A stretch of DNA of 64,000 nucleotides from Pseudomonas sp. MYb118 (GCF_040947875.1 NZ_JBFRXN010000002.1:2976001-3040000); one strand, 5' to 3'; shown: positions 56,836 through 64,000, counted from the first letter of the stretch. Notes: a model not told the origin generated them from the letters alone. Numbers and translations are program-made.

Positions 56836-56863
56836 ACGCCCCGCTCCGACGGGGCGTTTTCTT
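56834..56863 (+). terminator. Intrinsic terminator directly after the chaperone
   Basis: AAACGCCCCG-CTCCGA-CGGGGCGTTT with four T residues overlaps the TAA stop of the chaperone. Confidence 0.9.
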
Positions 56864-56894
56864 TCCCGAAATCCAACCCGTACACAACCCCAAC

Positions 56895-56918
56895 AGCCCC
56901 TTGCCCAAGGGGCTTTTT
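56895..56918 (+). terminator. Second intrinsic terminator between chaperone and the sheath group
   Basis: AGCCCCTTG-CCC-AAGGGGCTTTTT lies only 32 bases after the first terminator and 20 bases before the next start codon. No sigma-70 promoter is visible between it and the next gene. Confidence 0.9.
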
Positions 56919-56937
56919 CATTCATGGAGAAACACCC

Positions 56938-57147
56938 ATGGCAGAACGCCAAACCTACACCGTACTGCGTCCATTCCCCACCGGGGGTGGTCACTGGTCG
57001 AGCATCGGCCAGCAACTGAGCCTGCTGGGCGTCGAGGCCAGCGCGTTGCTGGGCGCCGGTCGCCTGGAGCATGCAAAAACCGAAGCCGCCGAATCGGCTT
57101 CTCCATCCACCGCGGCGAAAAAAGCCGCTGCCAAGAAGGCTGAATAA
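56938..57147 (+). CDS. Small tailocin protein of unknown function (69 aa)
   Basis: MAERQTYTVLRPFPTGGGHWSSIGQQLSLLGVEASALLGAGRLEHA is followed by an Ala/Lys tail (STAAKKAAAKKAE) that resembles histone-like repeats and is very basic. A GGAG ribosome site precedes the ATG. Small genes of this kind lie before the sheath gene in P2-like clusters. No function is known to me. Confidence 0.75.
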   Translation: MAERQTYTVLRPFPTGGGHWSSIGQQLSLLGVEASALLGAGRLEHAKTEAAESASPSTAAKKAAAKKAE

Positions 57148-57149
57148 CC

Positions 57150-58316
57150 ATGGCTGAGGTTTTGAACTTCGAGCACAACGGCATTACCGTCAATGCCACC
57201 GAATCCCCCGAGGCCATGGGTGGCCTGGGTGACAACGTCATCGGTCTGATCGGCACCGCGCCGAAGGCCGACCTGCTGATTCCGCGCAATGCGCCGTTTC
57301 GCATCAACAGCTTCACCCCCCAGGCGCTGCTCGACCCGACGGGCGCCGAGGAAGGCACGCTGTTTCACGCGGTGTTCCAGATCCTGAAAGTGGTCAAGGT
57401 GCCGGTCTACGTGGTCATCGTCGAAGAGGGCGAGACCGCCGCGGACACGCTGAACAATGTCATCGGCGGCATCGACCCGCTGACCGGGCGCAAGCTCGGC
57501 CTGGCCGCACTGGGCGGCGTGGCCGAAGACCTGACCATCATCGGCGCGCCGGGCTTCACCGCGACCAAGGCCGTGGCCGGTGAGTTTGCCGCGTTCGGCA
57601 AGCGCATCAAGGCCCGTGTGGTGCTCGACGGCAAGGATGTCGCGGTGGCCGACCAAGTGACCTACAGCCAGGAACTGGGCGGCGCAGAGCTGGGTTTCGA
57701 CCGCTGCCTGCTGGTGCACAACATGCCGTCGGTGTACTCCAAGGCGGCGAAGAAAAACGTCTTCCTGTCGCCGTCCAGCCTGGCCATCGCCGCGCTGGCC
57801 AAGGTCAAGCAATGGGAAAGCCCGGGCAACCAGGTGACCTTCGCCGAGGACGTGTCGCGCGTCGTCGAATACAACATCCTCGACACCTCCACCGAGGGCG
57901 ACCTGCTCAACCGCTACGGCATCAGCTACTACGCCCGCACCATCCTCGGCGGCTTCTCGCTGCTGGGTAACCGTTCGGTCACCGGCAAGTTCATCAGCTA
58001 CGTCGGCCTGGAAGACGCAATCAGCCGCAAGCTGGTCAAGGCCGGCCAGAAAGCCATGGCCAAGAACCTGACCAAGTCGTTCATGGACCAGGAGGTCAAG
58101 CGCATCAACGACTGGCTGCAAACCCTGGTAGCCGACGAAACCATCCCCGGCGGCAGCGTGTACCTGCACCCGGAACTCAACAGCGTCGAGAAGTACAAGA
58201 ACGGCACCTGGTACGTGGTCATCGACTACGGCCGCTACGCGCCGAACGAACACATGATCTATCAACTCAACGCCCGTGACGAAATCATCGAGCAGTTCCT
58301 GGAGGACGTTCTCTAA
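57150..58316 (+). CDS. Tail sheath protein (gpFI)
   Basis: This 388-residue contractile sheath subunit has the pattern NVIGLIGTAPKADLLIPRNAPFRI, SPSSLAIAALAKVKQWESPGNQVTFAEDVSR and SFMDQEVKRINDWLQTLVADETIPGGSVYLHPELN, as in P2 FI and R-pyocin sheath. It starts two bases after the small gene and shares one base with the tube start. Confidence 0.95.
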   Translation: MAEVLNFEHNGITVNATESPEAMGGLGDNVIGLIGTAPKADLLIPRNAPFRINSFTPQALLDPTGAEEGTLFHAVFQILKVVKVPVYVVIVEEGETAADTLNNVIGGIDPLTGRKLGLAALGGVAEDLTIIGAPGFTATKAVAGEFAAFGKRIKARVVLDGKDVAVADQVTYSQELGGAELGFDRCLLVHNMPSVYSKAAKKNVFLSPSSLAIAALAKVKQWESPGNQVTFAEDVSRVVEYNILDTSTEGDLLNRYGISYYARTILGGFSLLGNRSVTGKFISYVGLEDAISRKLVKAGQKAMAKNLTKSFMDQEVKRINDWLQTLVADETIPGGSVYLHPELNSVEKYKNGTWYVVIDYGRYAPNEHMIYQLNARDEIIEQFLEDVL

Positions 58317-58822
58317 TGTTTACCAACCGCGTAAGACAGGCCATCGCGGCCACCCTGCAAGGCCTGCCGTTGTCGGCGACGGTGGAAGAGTTCACCCCGC
58401 CCAAGATCGAGTTCGAGATGGAGGCTCAGGTGGGTGGGCGCTTCATCGGCGAAGAAATGGCCAAGAGCGGCAAGGCGCTCACGGCGACCTTGAAACTGCA
58501 AGGCATGGGCCCGGAAATCATGCTCGCCCTGGGCGTCAGTCTGGGCGACGACATTTTGCTCAATGTCCGTGAGGCCGGGCAGGACCAGGACGGCAATACC
58601 TGGTTCACCTACCACACGGTGGGCGGCAAGCTGAAATCCCTGGCGGAAACGTTGATGAAGATGAACGAAAAACCGACCACCACCCTGGAGCTGTCCTGCC
58701 GCACCTACACGCGCCAGGAGAACGGCATCCCGGTGATCGACATCGACGTGCGCACCCAGAAGTTCGTACTCAACGGCGTCGACATCCTCGGTGATGCGCG
58801 GCGGGCGGTGTTGTTGCCTTAA
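58316..58822 (+). CDS. Tail tube protein (gpFII)
   Basis: A 168-residue tube subunit with PLSATVEEFTPPKIEFEMEAQVGGRFIGEEMAKSGKALTATLKLQG and ENGIPVIDIDVRTQKFVLNGVDI, the FII family pattern. It overlaps the sheath stop by one base. Confidence 0.95.
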   Translation: MFTNRVRQAIAATLQGLPLSATVEEFTPPKIEFEMEAQVGGRFIGEEMAKSGKALTATLKLQGMGPEIMLALGVSLGDDILLNVREAGQDQDGNTWFTYHTVGGKLKSLAETLMKMNEKPTTTLELSCRTYTRQENGIPVIDIDVRTQKFVLNGVDILGDARRAVLLP

Positions 58823-58846
58823 TCCTCAGCACAAACACGGACCAAC

Positions 58847-58937
58847 CTGTGGGAGCGAGCCTGCTCGCGATGGCGCAGTGTCAGACGCCTTCAATGGTGG
58901 CTGATCGACCGCTATCGCGAGCAGGCTCGCTCCCACA
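58847..58937. repeat. Paired REP element inside the tailocin operon (GAGCCTGCTCGCG subtype)
   Basis: Inverted CTGTGGGAGCGAGCCTGCTC copies flank ~40 bases between the tube gene and gene E. It fills most of the 177-base gap. Confidence 0.92.
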
Positions 58938-58999
58938 AGGGATCTTCCTACTAAGGATCCCCCATAAGGTTCGGTTCTTCTTCACTCAGGAATTCCCCC

Positions 59000-59569
59000 A
59001 TGACATGGACACCCCCAACCCACACCCTGCTGGCGCCAATCACCGCCGACGACGGCACGCAGATCGAACAGATCCCCCTCAAACCGCTGTTCTACGCCGC
59101 ACAAAAAGAAGCCCTGGCCCGCGCCGGCGATGATGAAGACGAGCAGTTCTTCGAACTGGCATTGCTGGCCACCGGGCTGTCGGTCAAGGAGCTCGACCAG
59201 CTCAAGCGCCCGGACTACGTGAGCATTGCCCACTACGTACACGAAATGTCGACCTTGCCCGCTTCGCACTTCCTTGAAGTCGATGGCGAACTCGACCCCG
59301 ATGAAGTGAGCCTGTTGCAACCGCTCGCCGTGGCCGGTCGCACCCTGACCACGCTGACCCTGGAAATGCCGGTGCTGCGTGCCACCAAGGCAATGAAAAA
59401 ACTCAAGACCGCCAAGGAACGTGCGGAATTCATCACCGCCCATTGCACCGGCCTGATGCTGCCGGACCTGGCCAACCTGAGCGTGCCGGACTGGACGCAA
59501 TTACAGGGGCGTATCGACGATTTTTTAAACCAACCGGCGGCCTTCTTTCGCAGCGTGACATCGAAGTGA
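59000..59569 (+). CDS. Tail assembly chaperone, short form (gpE-like)
   Basis: A 189-residue protein (LLAPITADDGTQIEQIPLKPLFYAAQKEALARAGDDEDEQFFELALLATGLSVKELDQLKRPDYV) of the phage tail assembly chaperone family. It lies between tube and tape measure, the conserved place for E/E'. AGGAA precedes the ATG. A slippery site at 59521-59530 lets some ribosomes change to the -1 frame. Confidence 0.88.
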   Translation: MTWTPPTHTLLAPITADDGTQIEQIPLKPLFYAAQKEALARAGDDEDEQFFELALLATGLSVKELDQLKRPDYVSIAHYVHEMSTLPASHFLEVDGELDPDEVSLLQPLAVAGRTLTTLTLEMPVLRATKAMKKLKTAKERAEFITAHCTGLMLPDLANLSVPDWTQLQGRIDDFLNQPAAFFRSVTSK

Positions 59570-59691
59570 TCCTCGATGTGGTGCCGCTCATTTATCCGGT
59601 GAGTGAGGCACAGATTCTGGAGTGGGACGCCGACAAGGCATTGCGCCGCTATGAGATTGCGCTGAGCCGCCTGGGTGTGAAAGAGGAGTAG
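59527..59691 (+). CDS. E' extension made by -1 programmed frameshift (E+E' protein)
   Basis: In the -1 frame after T-TTT-TTA (59521-59527) or the overlapping T-TTA-AAC (59524-59530), the reading continues KPTGGLLSQRDIEVILDVVPLIYPVSEAQILEWDADKALRRYEIALSRLGVKEE. It ends at TAG 59689-59691, five bases before the tape-measure ATG. The joined product would be ~230 residues. The mechanism matches P2 E/E' and lambda G/GT. The E' part is protein-like and has no start codon of its own. Confidence 0.85.
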   Translation, partial: KPTGGLLSQRDIEVILDVVPLIYPVSEAQILEWDADKALRRYEIALSRLGVKEE

Positions 59692-59696
59692 GGAGG

Positions 59697-61295
59697 ATGG
59701 CAGACAGCAAGTATTCGATGAGCGAGGCGACGCTCGACAGTTTTGGTTTTTCGACGTTTAACGTCGCTTCAGTGCCTTATGGCCTGAGCGGTTTTTCCGG
59801 CGCCATGGCCCAGCTCGGCGCGGCGTTGAACGAGGCCAGCCTGGACATTCGCCTGTTGACGGTGGAGCAGGGCAAGCTCGGCGAAGTGATCTCATCGCTG
59901 ACCGCCGCGTTGTTCGCTCCGCGCTCGCAACTGAGGACGTTTTCCCAGGCACCTGGGGCGCGTGATGAGTCGCCGTTCAGGCTCAATGTCGAGGTGCAAC
60001 CGCGGCCTTCGCTCGAGTCGCCGCGTCTGATGGCGCATCAGGCGGATAATCACACCTGTCAGTGTGAGTTGAAATCGCCTTTGCAGGTGTTGGTTGAGCA
60101 ACAGATTTTACAGGCCTCAGCGCAACCAATTGCCCCACCCACCGATTCGTCGCCCGCTTCTGTAAACCCGAACGAGGCGAGCCTGGCACGGCTGAAGAGC
60201 GCGGTGACCCCGGATTTTTCCAGCGCGATCGACAAGGTGAGTTCGTTCGCGGAAGAACACCCCAAGCTGGCAGTGGTTGGCGGCTTGCTTTATTCCGCGG
60301 GGGCCAGGCTGGTCGAAAAGGTGATCGACGAGGCGTACTCCAAAGCCGCTGAGCGCATCCTGGGCGGGAGTACCGGCAAGGAGCAGCCTGCCGAGAATGC
60401 TGAGGAAGGCAAAGGTAAATACAAGGGCACAAGCAAAGGCAAAAAGAAAAAGGGAGCTCGTTCCAAATCTCCCTCGAGTCCTGACGACTGCGCACCCTGT
60501 GTGGGGAGTCATCCCGAGAAGTGCACGGGAGCCCTCCAGCCGGATTGCTGCGACTGTTGCAGCCTCACGCCGAGCCACAAGACGGATCAGGTCAAGTACA
60601 AGTTGTTGGAAGGGCACGACAGGATACCGCTCGCTCCCTTGCCAGAACCGCGGCTGAAACTTACTTCAGCAACGGCAGATACTCAGGCGGTGACCAGCAC
60701 ACTTGGTCTGAATCAGGCGCAGAACCTGGTCGCTCCTGACAACCCGGCGAAGACCGGCTCTCTGCTTGGCAAGGCAGCAAAAGCTGTATCCATTGTGGAT
60801 AAGACAGTGGCGCCCCTGAGGATGGTCGGCGCCGCAATCGACATTACCCAAGGCATCGCCAACGGTGACACCAAGGCCGTGGTTTCTTCTGCCGGTAGCC
60901 TGGTCGGCTCCACCGCCGGGGCCGCAGCAGGCGCGGCCATCGGCACGATGATTTTCCCCGGAGTCGGCACCGCCATCGGTGGCCTGGTCGGAGGGCTGGC
61001 AGGTTCCGAAGTGGGCGCCATGCTCGGCGAAAAACTGTTTGGCCTGGTCGACCGCCTGCGCACACCCGACCAAGTCAGCAAAGACCTGACGACGGCGGCT
61101 GCACCGCCCGGCGCGCCCATCAACTTCGCCCCGTCGATCCAGGTCACCTGCCCCAACGCCGACAACGCCGAGCAGATCCGCAACGTGGTCGCACAGCAGT
61201 TGCAGGCGCAATTTCACGGGGAGTTCGTGCCCTTGATGAATCACAACGCCCTCGCCACACGACGCGACGCGGCCCTGACAGATGGAGGTGTGTAA
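59697..61295 (+). CDS. Tail tape measure protein
   Basis: This 532-residue protein's identity comes mainly from position between E' and U. The N-terminus is helical (YGLSGFSGAMAQLGAALNEASLDIRLLTVEQGKLGEVISSL). Residues ~235-300 are unusual: a Lys/Gly-rich stretch (EEGKGKYKGTSKGKKKKGARSK) and then nine cysteines (DDCAPCVGSHPEKCTGALQPDCCDCCS, counting those just outside). A glycine-zipper hydrophobic region follows at ~400-460 (SLVGSTAGAAAGAAIGTMIFPGVGTAIGGLVGGLAGSEVGAML). P2 gpT is longer, so a shorter tail is possible. Confidence 0.8.
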   Translation: MADSKYSMSEATLDSFGFSTFNVASVPYGLSGFSGAMAQLGAALNEASLDIRLLTVEQGKLGEVISSLTAALFAPRSQLRTFSQAPGARDESPFRLNVEVQPRPSLESPRLMAHQADNHTCQCELKSPLQVLVEQQILQASAQPIAPPTDSSPASVNPNEASLARLKSAVTPDFSSAIDKVSSFAEEHPKLAVVGGLLYSAGARLVEKVIDEAYSKAAERILGGSTGKEQPAENAEEGKGKYKGTSKGKKKKGARSKSPSSPDDCAPCVGSHPEKCTGALQPDCCDCCSLTPSHKTDQVKYKLLEGHDRIPLAPLPEPRLKLTSATADTQAVTSTLGLNQAQNLVAPDNPAKTGSLLGKAAKAVSIVDKTVAPLRMVGAAIDITQGIANGDTKAVVSSAGSLVGSTAGAAAGAAIGTMIFPGVGTAIGGLVGGLAGSEVGAMLGEKLFGLVDRLRTPDQVSKDLTTAAAPPGAPINFAPSIQVTCPNADNAEQIRNVVAQQLQAQFHGEFVPLMNHNALATRRDAALTDGGV

Positions 61296-61678
61296 TGCGT
61301 CAGCAAATGGCACTGGGCAGTTTTATCTTTGGCCTGTCACGCAACTTTGCCTACAGCGGCATCGTGCGCGTGTCGGATGGTGGCTGGGCCGACATCAATG
61401 TGGTGATGGGCAAGCCGAAATCCATGCAGGCGGGGCAAAAGGCACAGACGCTGAAGATCAGCGGCAAGTCGATGTACGCAGTGGCCATGGAGCGGCTCGA
61501 TGAGCTGCGGGTGCTCCAGGCGTTGCGCGTGCCGCTGCCGATGGTCGATGGCATCGGTACGCACTGGGGGCTGTGGCGCATCAACGCGGTGACGGAAACC
61601 CAAAGCGCCGTCATCGACGATGGCACGGCACTGGTGATTGATTGGTCGGTGGATTTGTCGGAGTTCATCCATGCGTAG
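61295..61678 (+). CDS. Tail protein U
   Basis: This 127-residue protein matches P2 gpU: LGSFIFGLSRNFAYSGIVRVSDGGWADINVVMGKPKSMQAGQKAQTLKISGKSMYAVAMERLDELR. It ends the tail tube. It overlaps the tape measure by one base and gene X by eight bases. Confidence 0.92.
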   Translation: MRQQMALGSFIFGLSRNFAYSGIVRVSDGGWADINVVMGKPKSMQAGQKAQTLKISGKSMYAVAMERLDELRVLQALRVPLPMVDGIGTHWGLWRINAVTETQSAVIDDGTALVIDWSVDLSEFIHA

Positions 61679-61883
61679 AGTACGAAGTGTGGCCGGTGAC
61701 TCGGTGAATCTGTTGCTTTACCGGGAAACCGGGCGTTGCGATGACGCGCTCGAAGAGGCGTTGTGGCGCCTCAACCCGAAGCTGCAGGAACAGCGCGCGG
61801 TGTTGCCGGCGGGTATCTGGGTGGTGTTGCCGGAACTGCAAGCGCGCTTGCCTGCGAGTGCGCCGGTTTCGGCCTGGGATTAA
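61671..61883 (+). CDS. Tail protein X (LysM-like)
   Basis: This 70-residue protein has the short gpX pattern VAGDSVNLLLYRETGRCDDALEEALWRLNPKLQEQRAVLPAGIWVVLPEL. The ATG at 61671 lies inside the end of gene U. Confidence 0.9.
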   Translation: MRRVRSVAGDSVNLLLYRETGRCDDALEEALWRLNPKLQEQRAVLPAGIWVVLPELQARLPASAPVSAWD

Positions 61884-61892
61884 GGAGGGCTC

Positions 61893-62921
61893 ATGGCACA
61901 GGGTTTTACGCCTGCGGTAGAAATCTATGGGGCCAACGCGGCCCTGATCAACCAGCGGCTGATCAGTTGGAGTCACATCGACGCCGCTGGCATCGAGTCC
62001 GACCAACTGACGCTGGTGCTCAATCTGGAAGGGCTCGAAGGCCTTCCCAGCCTCGAAGGCAAAATCGGCCTGCGTGTCGGCTACCTGGAATCGGGGCTGA
62101 TCGACAAAGGCCAGTTCGTGGTCACACGGCGCACGCCGACGCTGTTTCCCCTGCGCCTGACCCTGGTGGCCACGGCGGCGCCGTTCAGTGCGGCGGACCA
62201 GACCGGGTTCAAGCAGCGCCGCTCGGTCAGTCATGGTCCGACCACCCTCGGTGCGCTGTTTCGCGAGCTGACCTCGCGGCACGGTTTTTCGCCGCGGGTG
62301 GCCTCGGACCTGGCGCTGATCAAAATTGCCCATGTCGATCAATCCAACGAAACCGACATGGGTTTCCTGACCCGCCTGGCGCGCATTCACGACGCTGTCG
62401 CCAAGCCGTTCAACGAGCTGTATGTGCTGGCGCGCAAGGGCCAGGCCAAATCACTGTCGGGCAAGGTGCTGCCCAACATTCAATTGTCGGTGACGACCAA
62501 CAATCGTCCGGGCGATCACGCCTTCACCTCGGCCACGCTGGATGAAACCAGCCGGGCCAAGTATCAGGGCTGCAAGGTGCGTTGGTGGGACGCGGCGGCC
62601 GGCAGGATGAGGGTCGAGGAGAGCGGCATGGCGCCGTTCAAGACCGTCCGCCAGAACTATCACAGCGCTGACGAGGCGCGGGCGGCGGGTGAAGGCGAGG
62701 TGCGCCGGATGATGCGTGAAGCCTTGAAGGTGGCGATCGAATGCCCCGGCCATCCAGGGTTGGCAGCCGAAGGCGTGGTGTTGCTCGACAGCACCTGGCC
62801 GGACTTCATGCGCGGACGCTGGTCGATCGACAAGGTCACCGCCAGCGGTAGTCGAGAACAAAGCTACCGCTGCACGATTGCCGCGACTTGCCTGGATGCC
62901 CGCTCGGAGCCAGCAGGATGA
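61893..62921 (+). CDS. Late control protein D (baseplate hub, gpD)
   Basis: This 342-residue protein is like P2 gpD/T4 gp27-type hubs: AQGFTPAVEIYGANAALINQRLISWSHIDAAGIESDQLTLVLNLEG and HGFSPRVASDLALIKIAHVDQSNETDMGFLTRLARIHDAVAKPFNELYVLARKGQAKS. The stop overlaps the endolysin start. Confidence 0.92.
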   Translation: MAQGFTPAVEIYGANAALINQRLISWSHIDAAGIESDQLTLVLNLEGLEGLPSLEGKIGLRVGYLESGLIDKGQFVVTRRTPTLFPLRLTLVATAAPFSAADQTGFKQRRSVSHGPTTLGALFRELTSRHGFSPRVASDLALIKIAHVDQSNETDMGFLTRLARIHDAVAKPFNELYVLARKGQAKSLSGKVLPNIQLSVTTNNRPGDHAFTSATLDETSRAKYQGCKVRWWDAAAGRMRVEESGMAPFKTVRQNYHSADEARAAGEGEVRRMMREALKVAIECPGHPGLAAEGVVLLDSTWPDFMRGRWSIDKVTASGSREQSYRCTIAATCLDARSEPAG

Positions 62922-63481
62922 ACATCACACAAACCCAACTGCAAACGATCATGCCCGACGCCCGCGCTCAAGCGGGCGTTTTTGTCTCTGCGCTCAATGC
63001 CGCCATGGCTCGCCACGACATCAGCACGCCCAGGCGCATGGCCGCCTTCATCGCGCAGATCGGCCATGAGTCCGGGCAACTGCATTACCTGCGCGAGCTG
63101 GGCAGCGAGCAGTACTTGAGCAAGTACGACACCGGCCCCTTGGCCCTGCGCCTGGGCAATACCGCCGCCGCGGATGGCGACGGGCAGAAGTACCGGGGTC
63201 GTGGCCTGATCCAGATCACCGGCCGGCGCAACTACCAACAATGCAGCGTGGCCCTGTTCGGCGATGAGCGTCTGCTGGCGCGTCCCGAGCTGCTCGAACA
63301 GGCGCAATGGGCCGCCGAGTCCGCCGCCTGGTATTGGGCAAAAAACGGCCTCAATGAGCTGGCCGATCGCGATCTGTTCAACAGCATCACCCGTCGTATC
63401 AACGGCGGCCTGAACGGGCTGCAGAACCGCCTGCAATTGTGGGCGCGGGCGAGGGCGGTGTTATGCCAGCCTTCGGCCTGA
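62918..63481 (+). CDS. Endolysin, GH19 chitinase-like family
   Basis: A 187-residue glycoside hydrolase family 19 endolysin. The catalytic Glu is probably in FIAQIGHESGQLHYLREL, with KYRGRGLIQITGRRNYQQC and NSITRRINGGLNGLQNRLQLW, the family signatures. It hydrolyses peptidoglycan once the holin has opened the inner membrane. No signal peptide is present, in line with holin-dependent export. Confidence 0.93.
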   Translation: MNITQTQLQTIMPDARAQAGVFVSALNAAMARHDISTPRRMAAFIAQIGHESGQLHYLRELGSEQYLSKYDTGPLALRLGNTAAADGDGQKYRGRGLIQITGRRNYQQCSVALFGDERLLARPELLEQAQWAAESAAWYWAKNGLNELADRDLFNSITRRINGGLNGLQNRLQLWARARAVLCQPSA

Positions 63482-63996
63482 TGCCGCTGGCCTGGCGGGT
63501 GCTTGGCATTGCGCTGGTGGTGGCGGTGCTTGCGGCTGGACCGGCGGCGCTGGCCTGGCGTTATCAGGACGCGCACTACGCCCGGCAACTGGCAGAACAG
63601 GCCCGGCTGCACGGCGAAACGCTGAACCAACTGACCCAGGCTGCGGCCGCCCGCCAACAGGCCGAGCAGGATAAACGCCAGGCACTGGAGCAGCGCCTGG
63701 CGAGCAGCGAACAAACCCATTACCGAGCGCTGAGCGATGTCCAACGTGATCAGGATCGCCTGCGCGATCGCCTTGCCACTGCTGATGTGCGCCTGTCAGT
63801 CCTCCTCGAGGCCGCTGACGCCGCCTCAGGCTGTGCCATGCCTGCCGCCGCCGGCTCCGGCGGCGTGGTTCATGGCCCCGTACGCGCCCGACTTGACCCG
63901 GCGCATGCTCAACGAATTATCGCCATCACCGATGCCGGCGACCGCGCCCTGATCGCGTTGCAGGCGTGCCAGGCGTATGTCCGGGCCCTGCACTAA
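63463..63996 (+). CDS. Rz-like inner-membrane spanin
   Basis: A 177-residue protein with an N-terminal membrane anchor (LAWRVLGIALVVAVLAAGPAALAW) and a long periplasmic coiled coil (ARQLAEQARLHGETLNQLTQAAAARQQAEQDKRQALEQRLASSEQ). This is the i-spanin layout. It joins with the lipoprotein encoded inside it to fuse the membranes in lysis. ATGs at 63463 and 63481 both work; the second overlaps the endolysin stop. Confidence 0.88.
   Translation: MPAFGLMPLAWRVLGIALVVAVLAAGPAALAWRYQDAHYARQLAEQARLHGETLNQLTQAAAARQQAEQDKRQALEQRLASSEQTHYRALSDVQRDQDRLRDRLATADVRLSVLLEAADAASGCAMPAAAGSGGVVHGPVRARLDPAHAQRIIAITDAGDRALIALQACQAYVRALH
63737..63952 (+). CDS. Rz1-like outer-membrane spanin lipoprotein, nested in Rz
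   Basis: A 71-residue lipoprotein read in another frame wholly within Rz. The signal MSNVIRIACAIALPLLMCAC (lipobox at MCAC) is followed by a proline-rich part (SSSRPLTPPQAVPCLPPPAPAAW). Nested Rz/Rz1 genes are the standard spanin arrangement, so this overlapping frame is real and not a shadow. Confidence 0.85.
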   Translation: MSNVIRIACAIALPLLMCACQSSSRPLTPPQAVPCLPPPAPAAWFMAPYAPDLTRRMLNELSPSPMPATAP

Positions 63997-64000
63997 CATC

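Larger units (their letters stand above)
48900..64000 (+). other. R-type tailocin locus (P2-like contractile phage-tail bacteriocin)
   Basis: The gene order is repressor, (Com-DUF642), holin, a hypothetical protein, baseplate V-W-J-I, fibre, chaperone, sheath, tube, E/E', tape measure, U, X, D, endolysin, Rz/Rz1. From holin to endolysin it parallels the R-pyocin cluster of P. aeruginosa. No head, packaging or integration gene occurs, so the particle is a contractile killing device, released by cell lysis. Its far edge is outside the window. Confidence 0.93.

Noticed and set aside
48900..64000. Complete prophage
   Set aside because: No terminase, portal, capsid, integrase or replication gene is found, and the order equals that of R-type tailocins fixed beside mutS.

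Overview
The window is chromosomal DNA from a fluorescent Pseudomonas, most likely of the P. fluorescens group. Three things support this: the gene order (dapD-dapC-glnD-map, then rpsB-tsf-pyrH-frr-uppS-cdsA-dxr-rseP-bamA-skp-lpxD-fabZ-lpxA-lpxB-rnhB-dnaE-accA, then surE-pcm-nlpD-rpoS-rsmZ-fdxA-mutS); nine paired REP elements with the GAGCGAGCTTGCTCGCG-type core typical of this group; and a contractile R-type tailocin next to mutS. No species name is claimed.

Region by region. 1-10.4 kb: the end of tcdA faces csdE-csdA, its sulfur-relay partners. dapD, an ArsC-like reductase, a Na+/H+ antiporter, dapC, glnD and map follow. Several of these genes are separated by REP pairs. 10.4-30 kb: a dense block for translation (rpsB, tsf, frr), UMP and isoprenoid supply (pyrH, uppS, dxr), phospholipid synthesis (cdsA), envelope stress and outer-membrane assembly (rseP, bamA, skp), lipid A synthesis (lpxD, fabZ, lpxA, lpxB), DNA replication and repair (rnhB, dnaE) and fatty acid synthesis (accA). 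30-37 kb: tilS, pyrG, kdsA, eno, ftsB, ispD. 37-40 kb: a LysR regulator divergent from a glutathione-dependent formaldehyde detoxification pair (frmA-fghA). 40-46 kb: the overlapping ispF-truD-surE-pcm genes, then nlpD and rpoS. A PsrA-type operator lies inside nlpD. Downstream are the Gac/Rsm small RNA rsmZ with its GacA upstream site, and fdxA. 46.2-48.8 kb: mutS.

48.9-64 kb: a P2-like R-type tailocin (phage-tail bacteriocin). It has an autocleavable repressor, an array of ATGCAT operator sites over a strong promoter, a roughly 350-nt leader with an intrinsic-terminator-like hairpin, a Mu Com-like zinc-finger gene overlapping a secreted DUF642-like protein, a holin, baseplate genes V-W-J-I, a tail fibre with its chaperone, sheath, tube, E/E' (with a -1 frameshift site), tape measure, U, X, D, a GH19 endolysin and nested Rz/Rz1 spanins. 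No capsid, terminase, integrase or portal gene is present, so this is a tail-only particle and not a prophage. The window ends just after the lysis genes.

The most unusual feature is at the head of the tailocin operon. A Com-like gene overlaps a secreted DUF642-like gene by ATGA. The Shine-Dalgarno sequence of that second gene is buried in an 11-bp stem whose other arm lies in the Com reading frame. This resembles the phage Mu com-mom translational switch, but with a completely different target gene.
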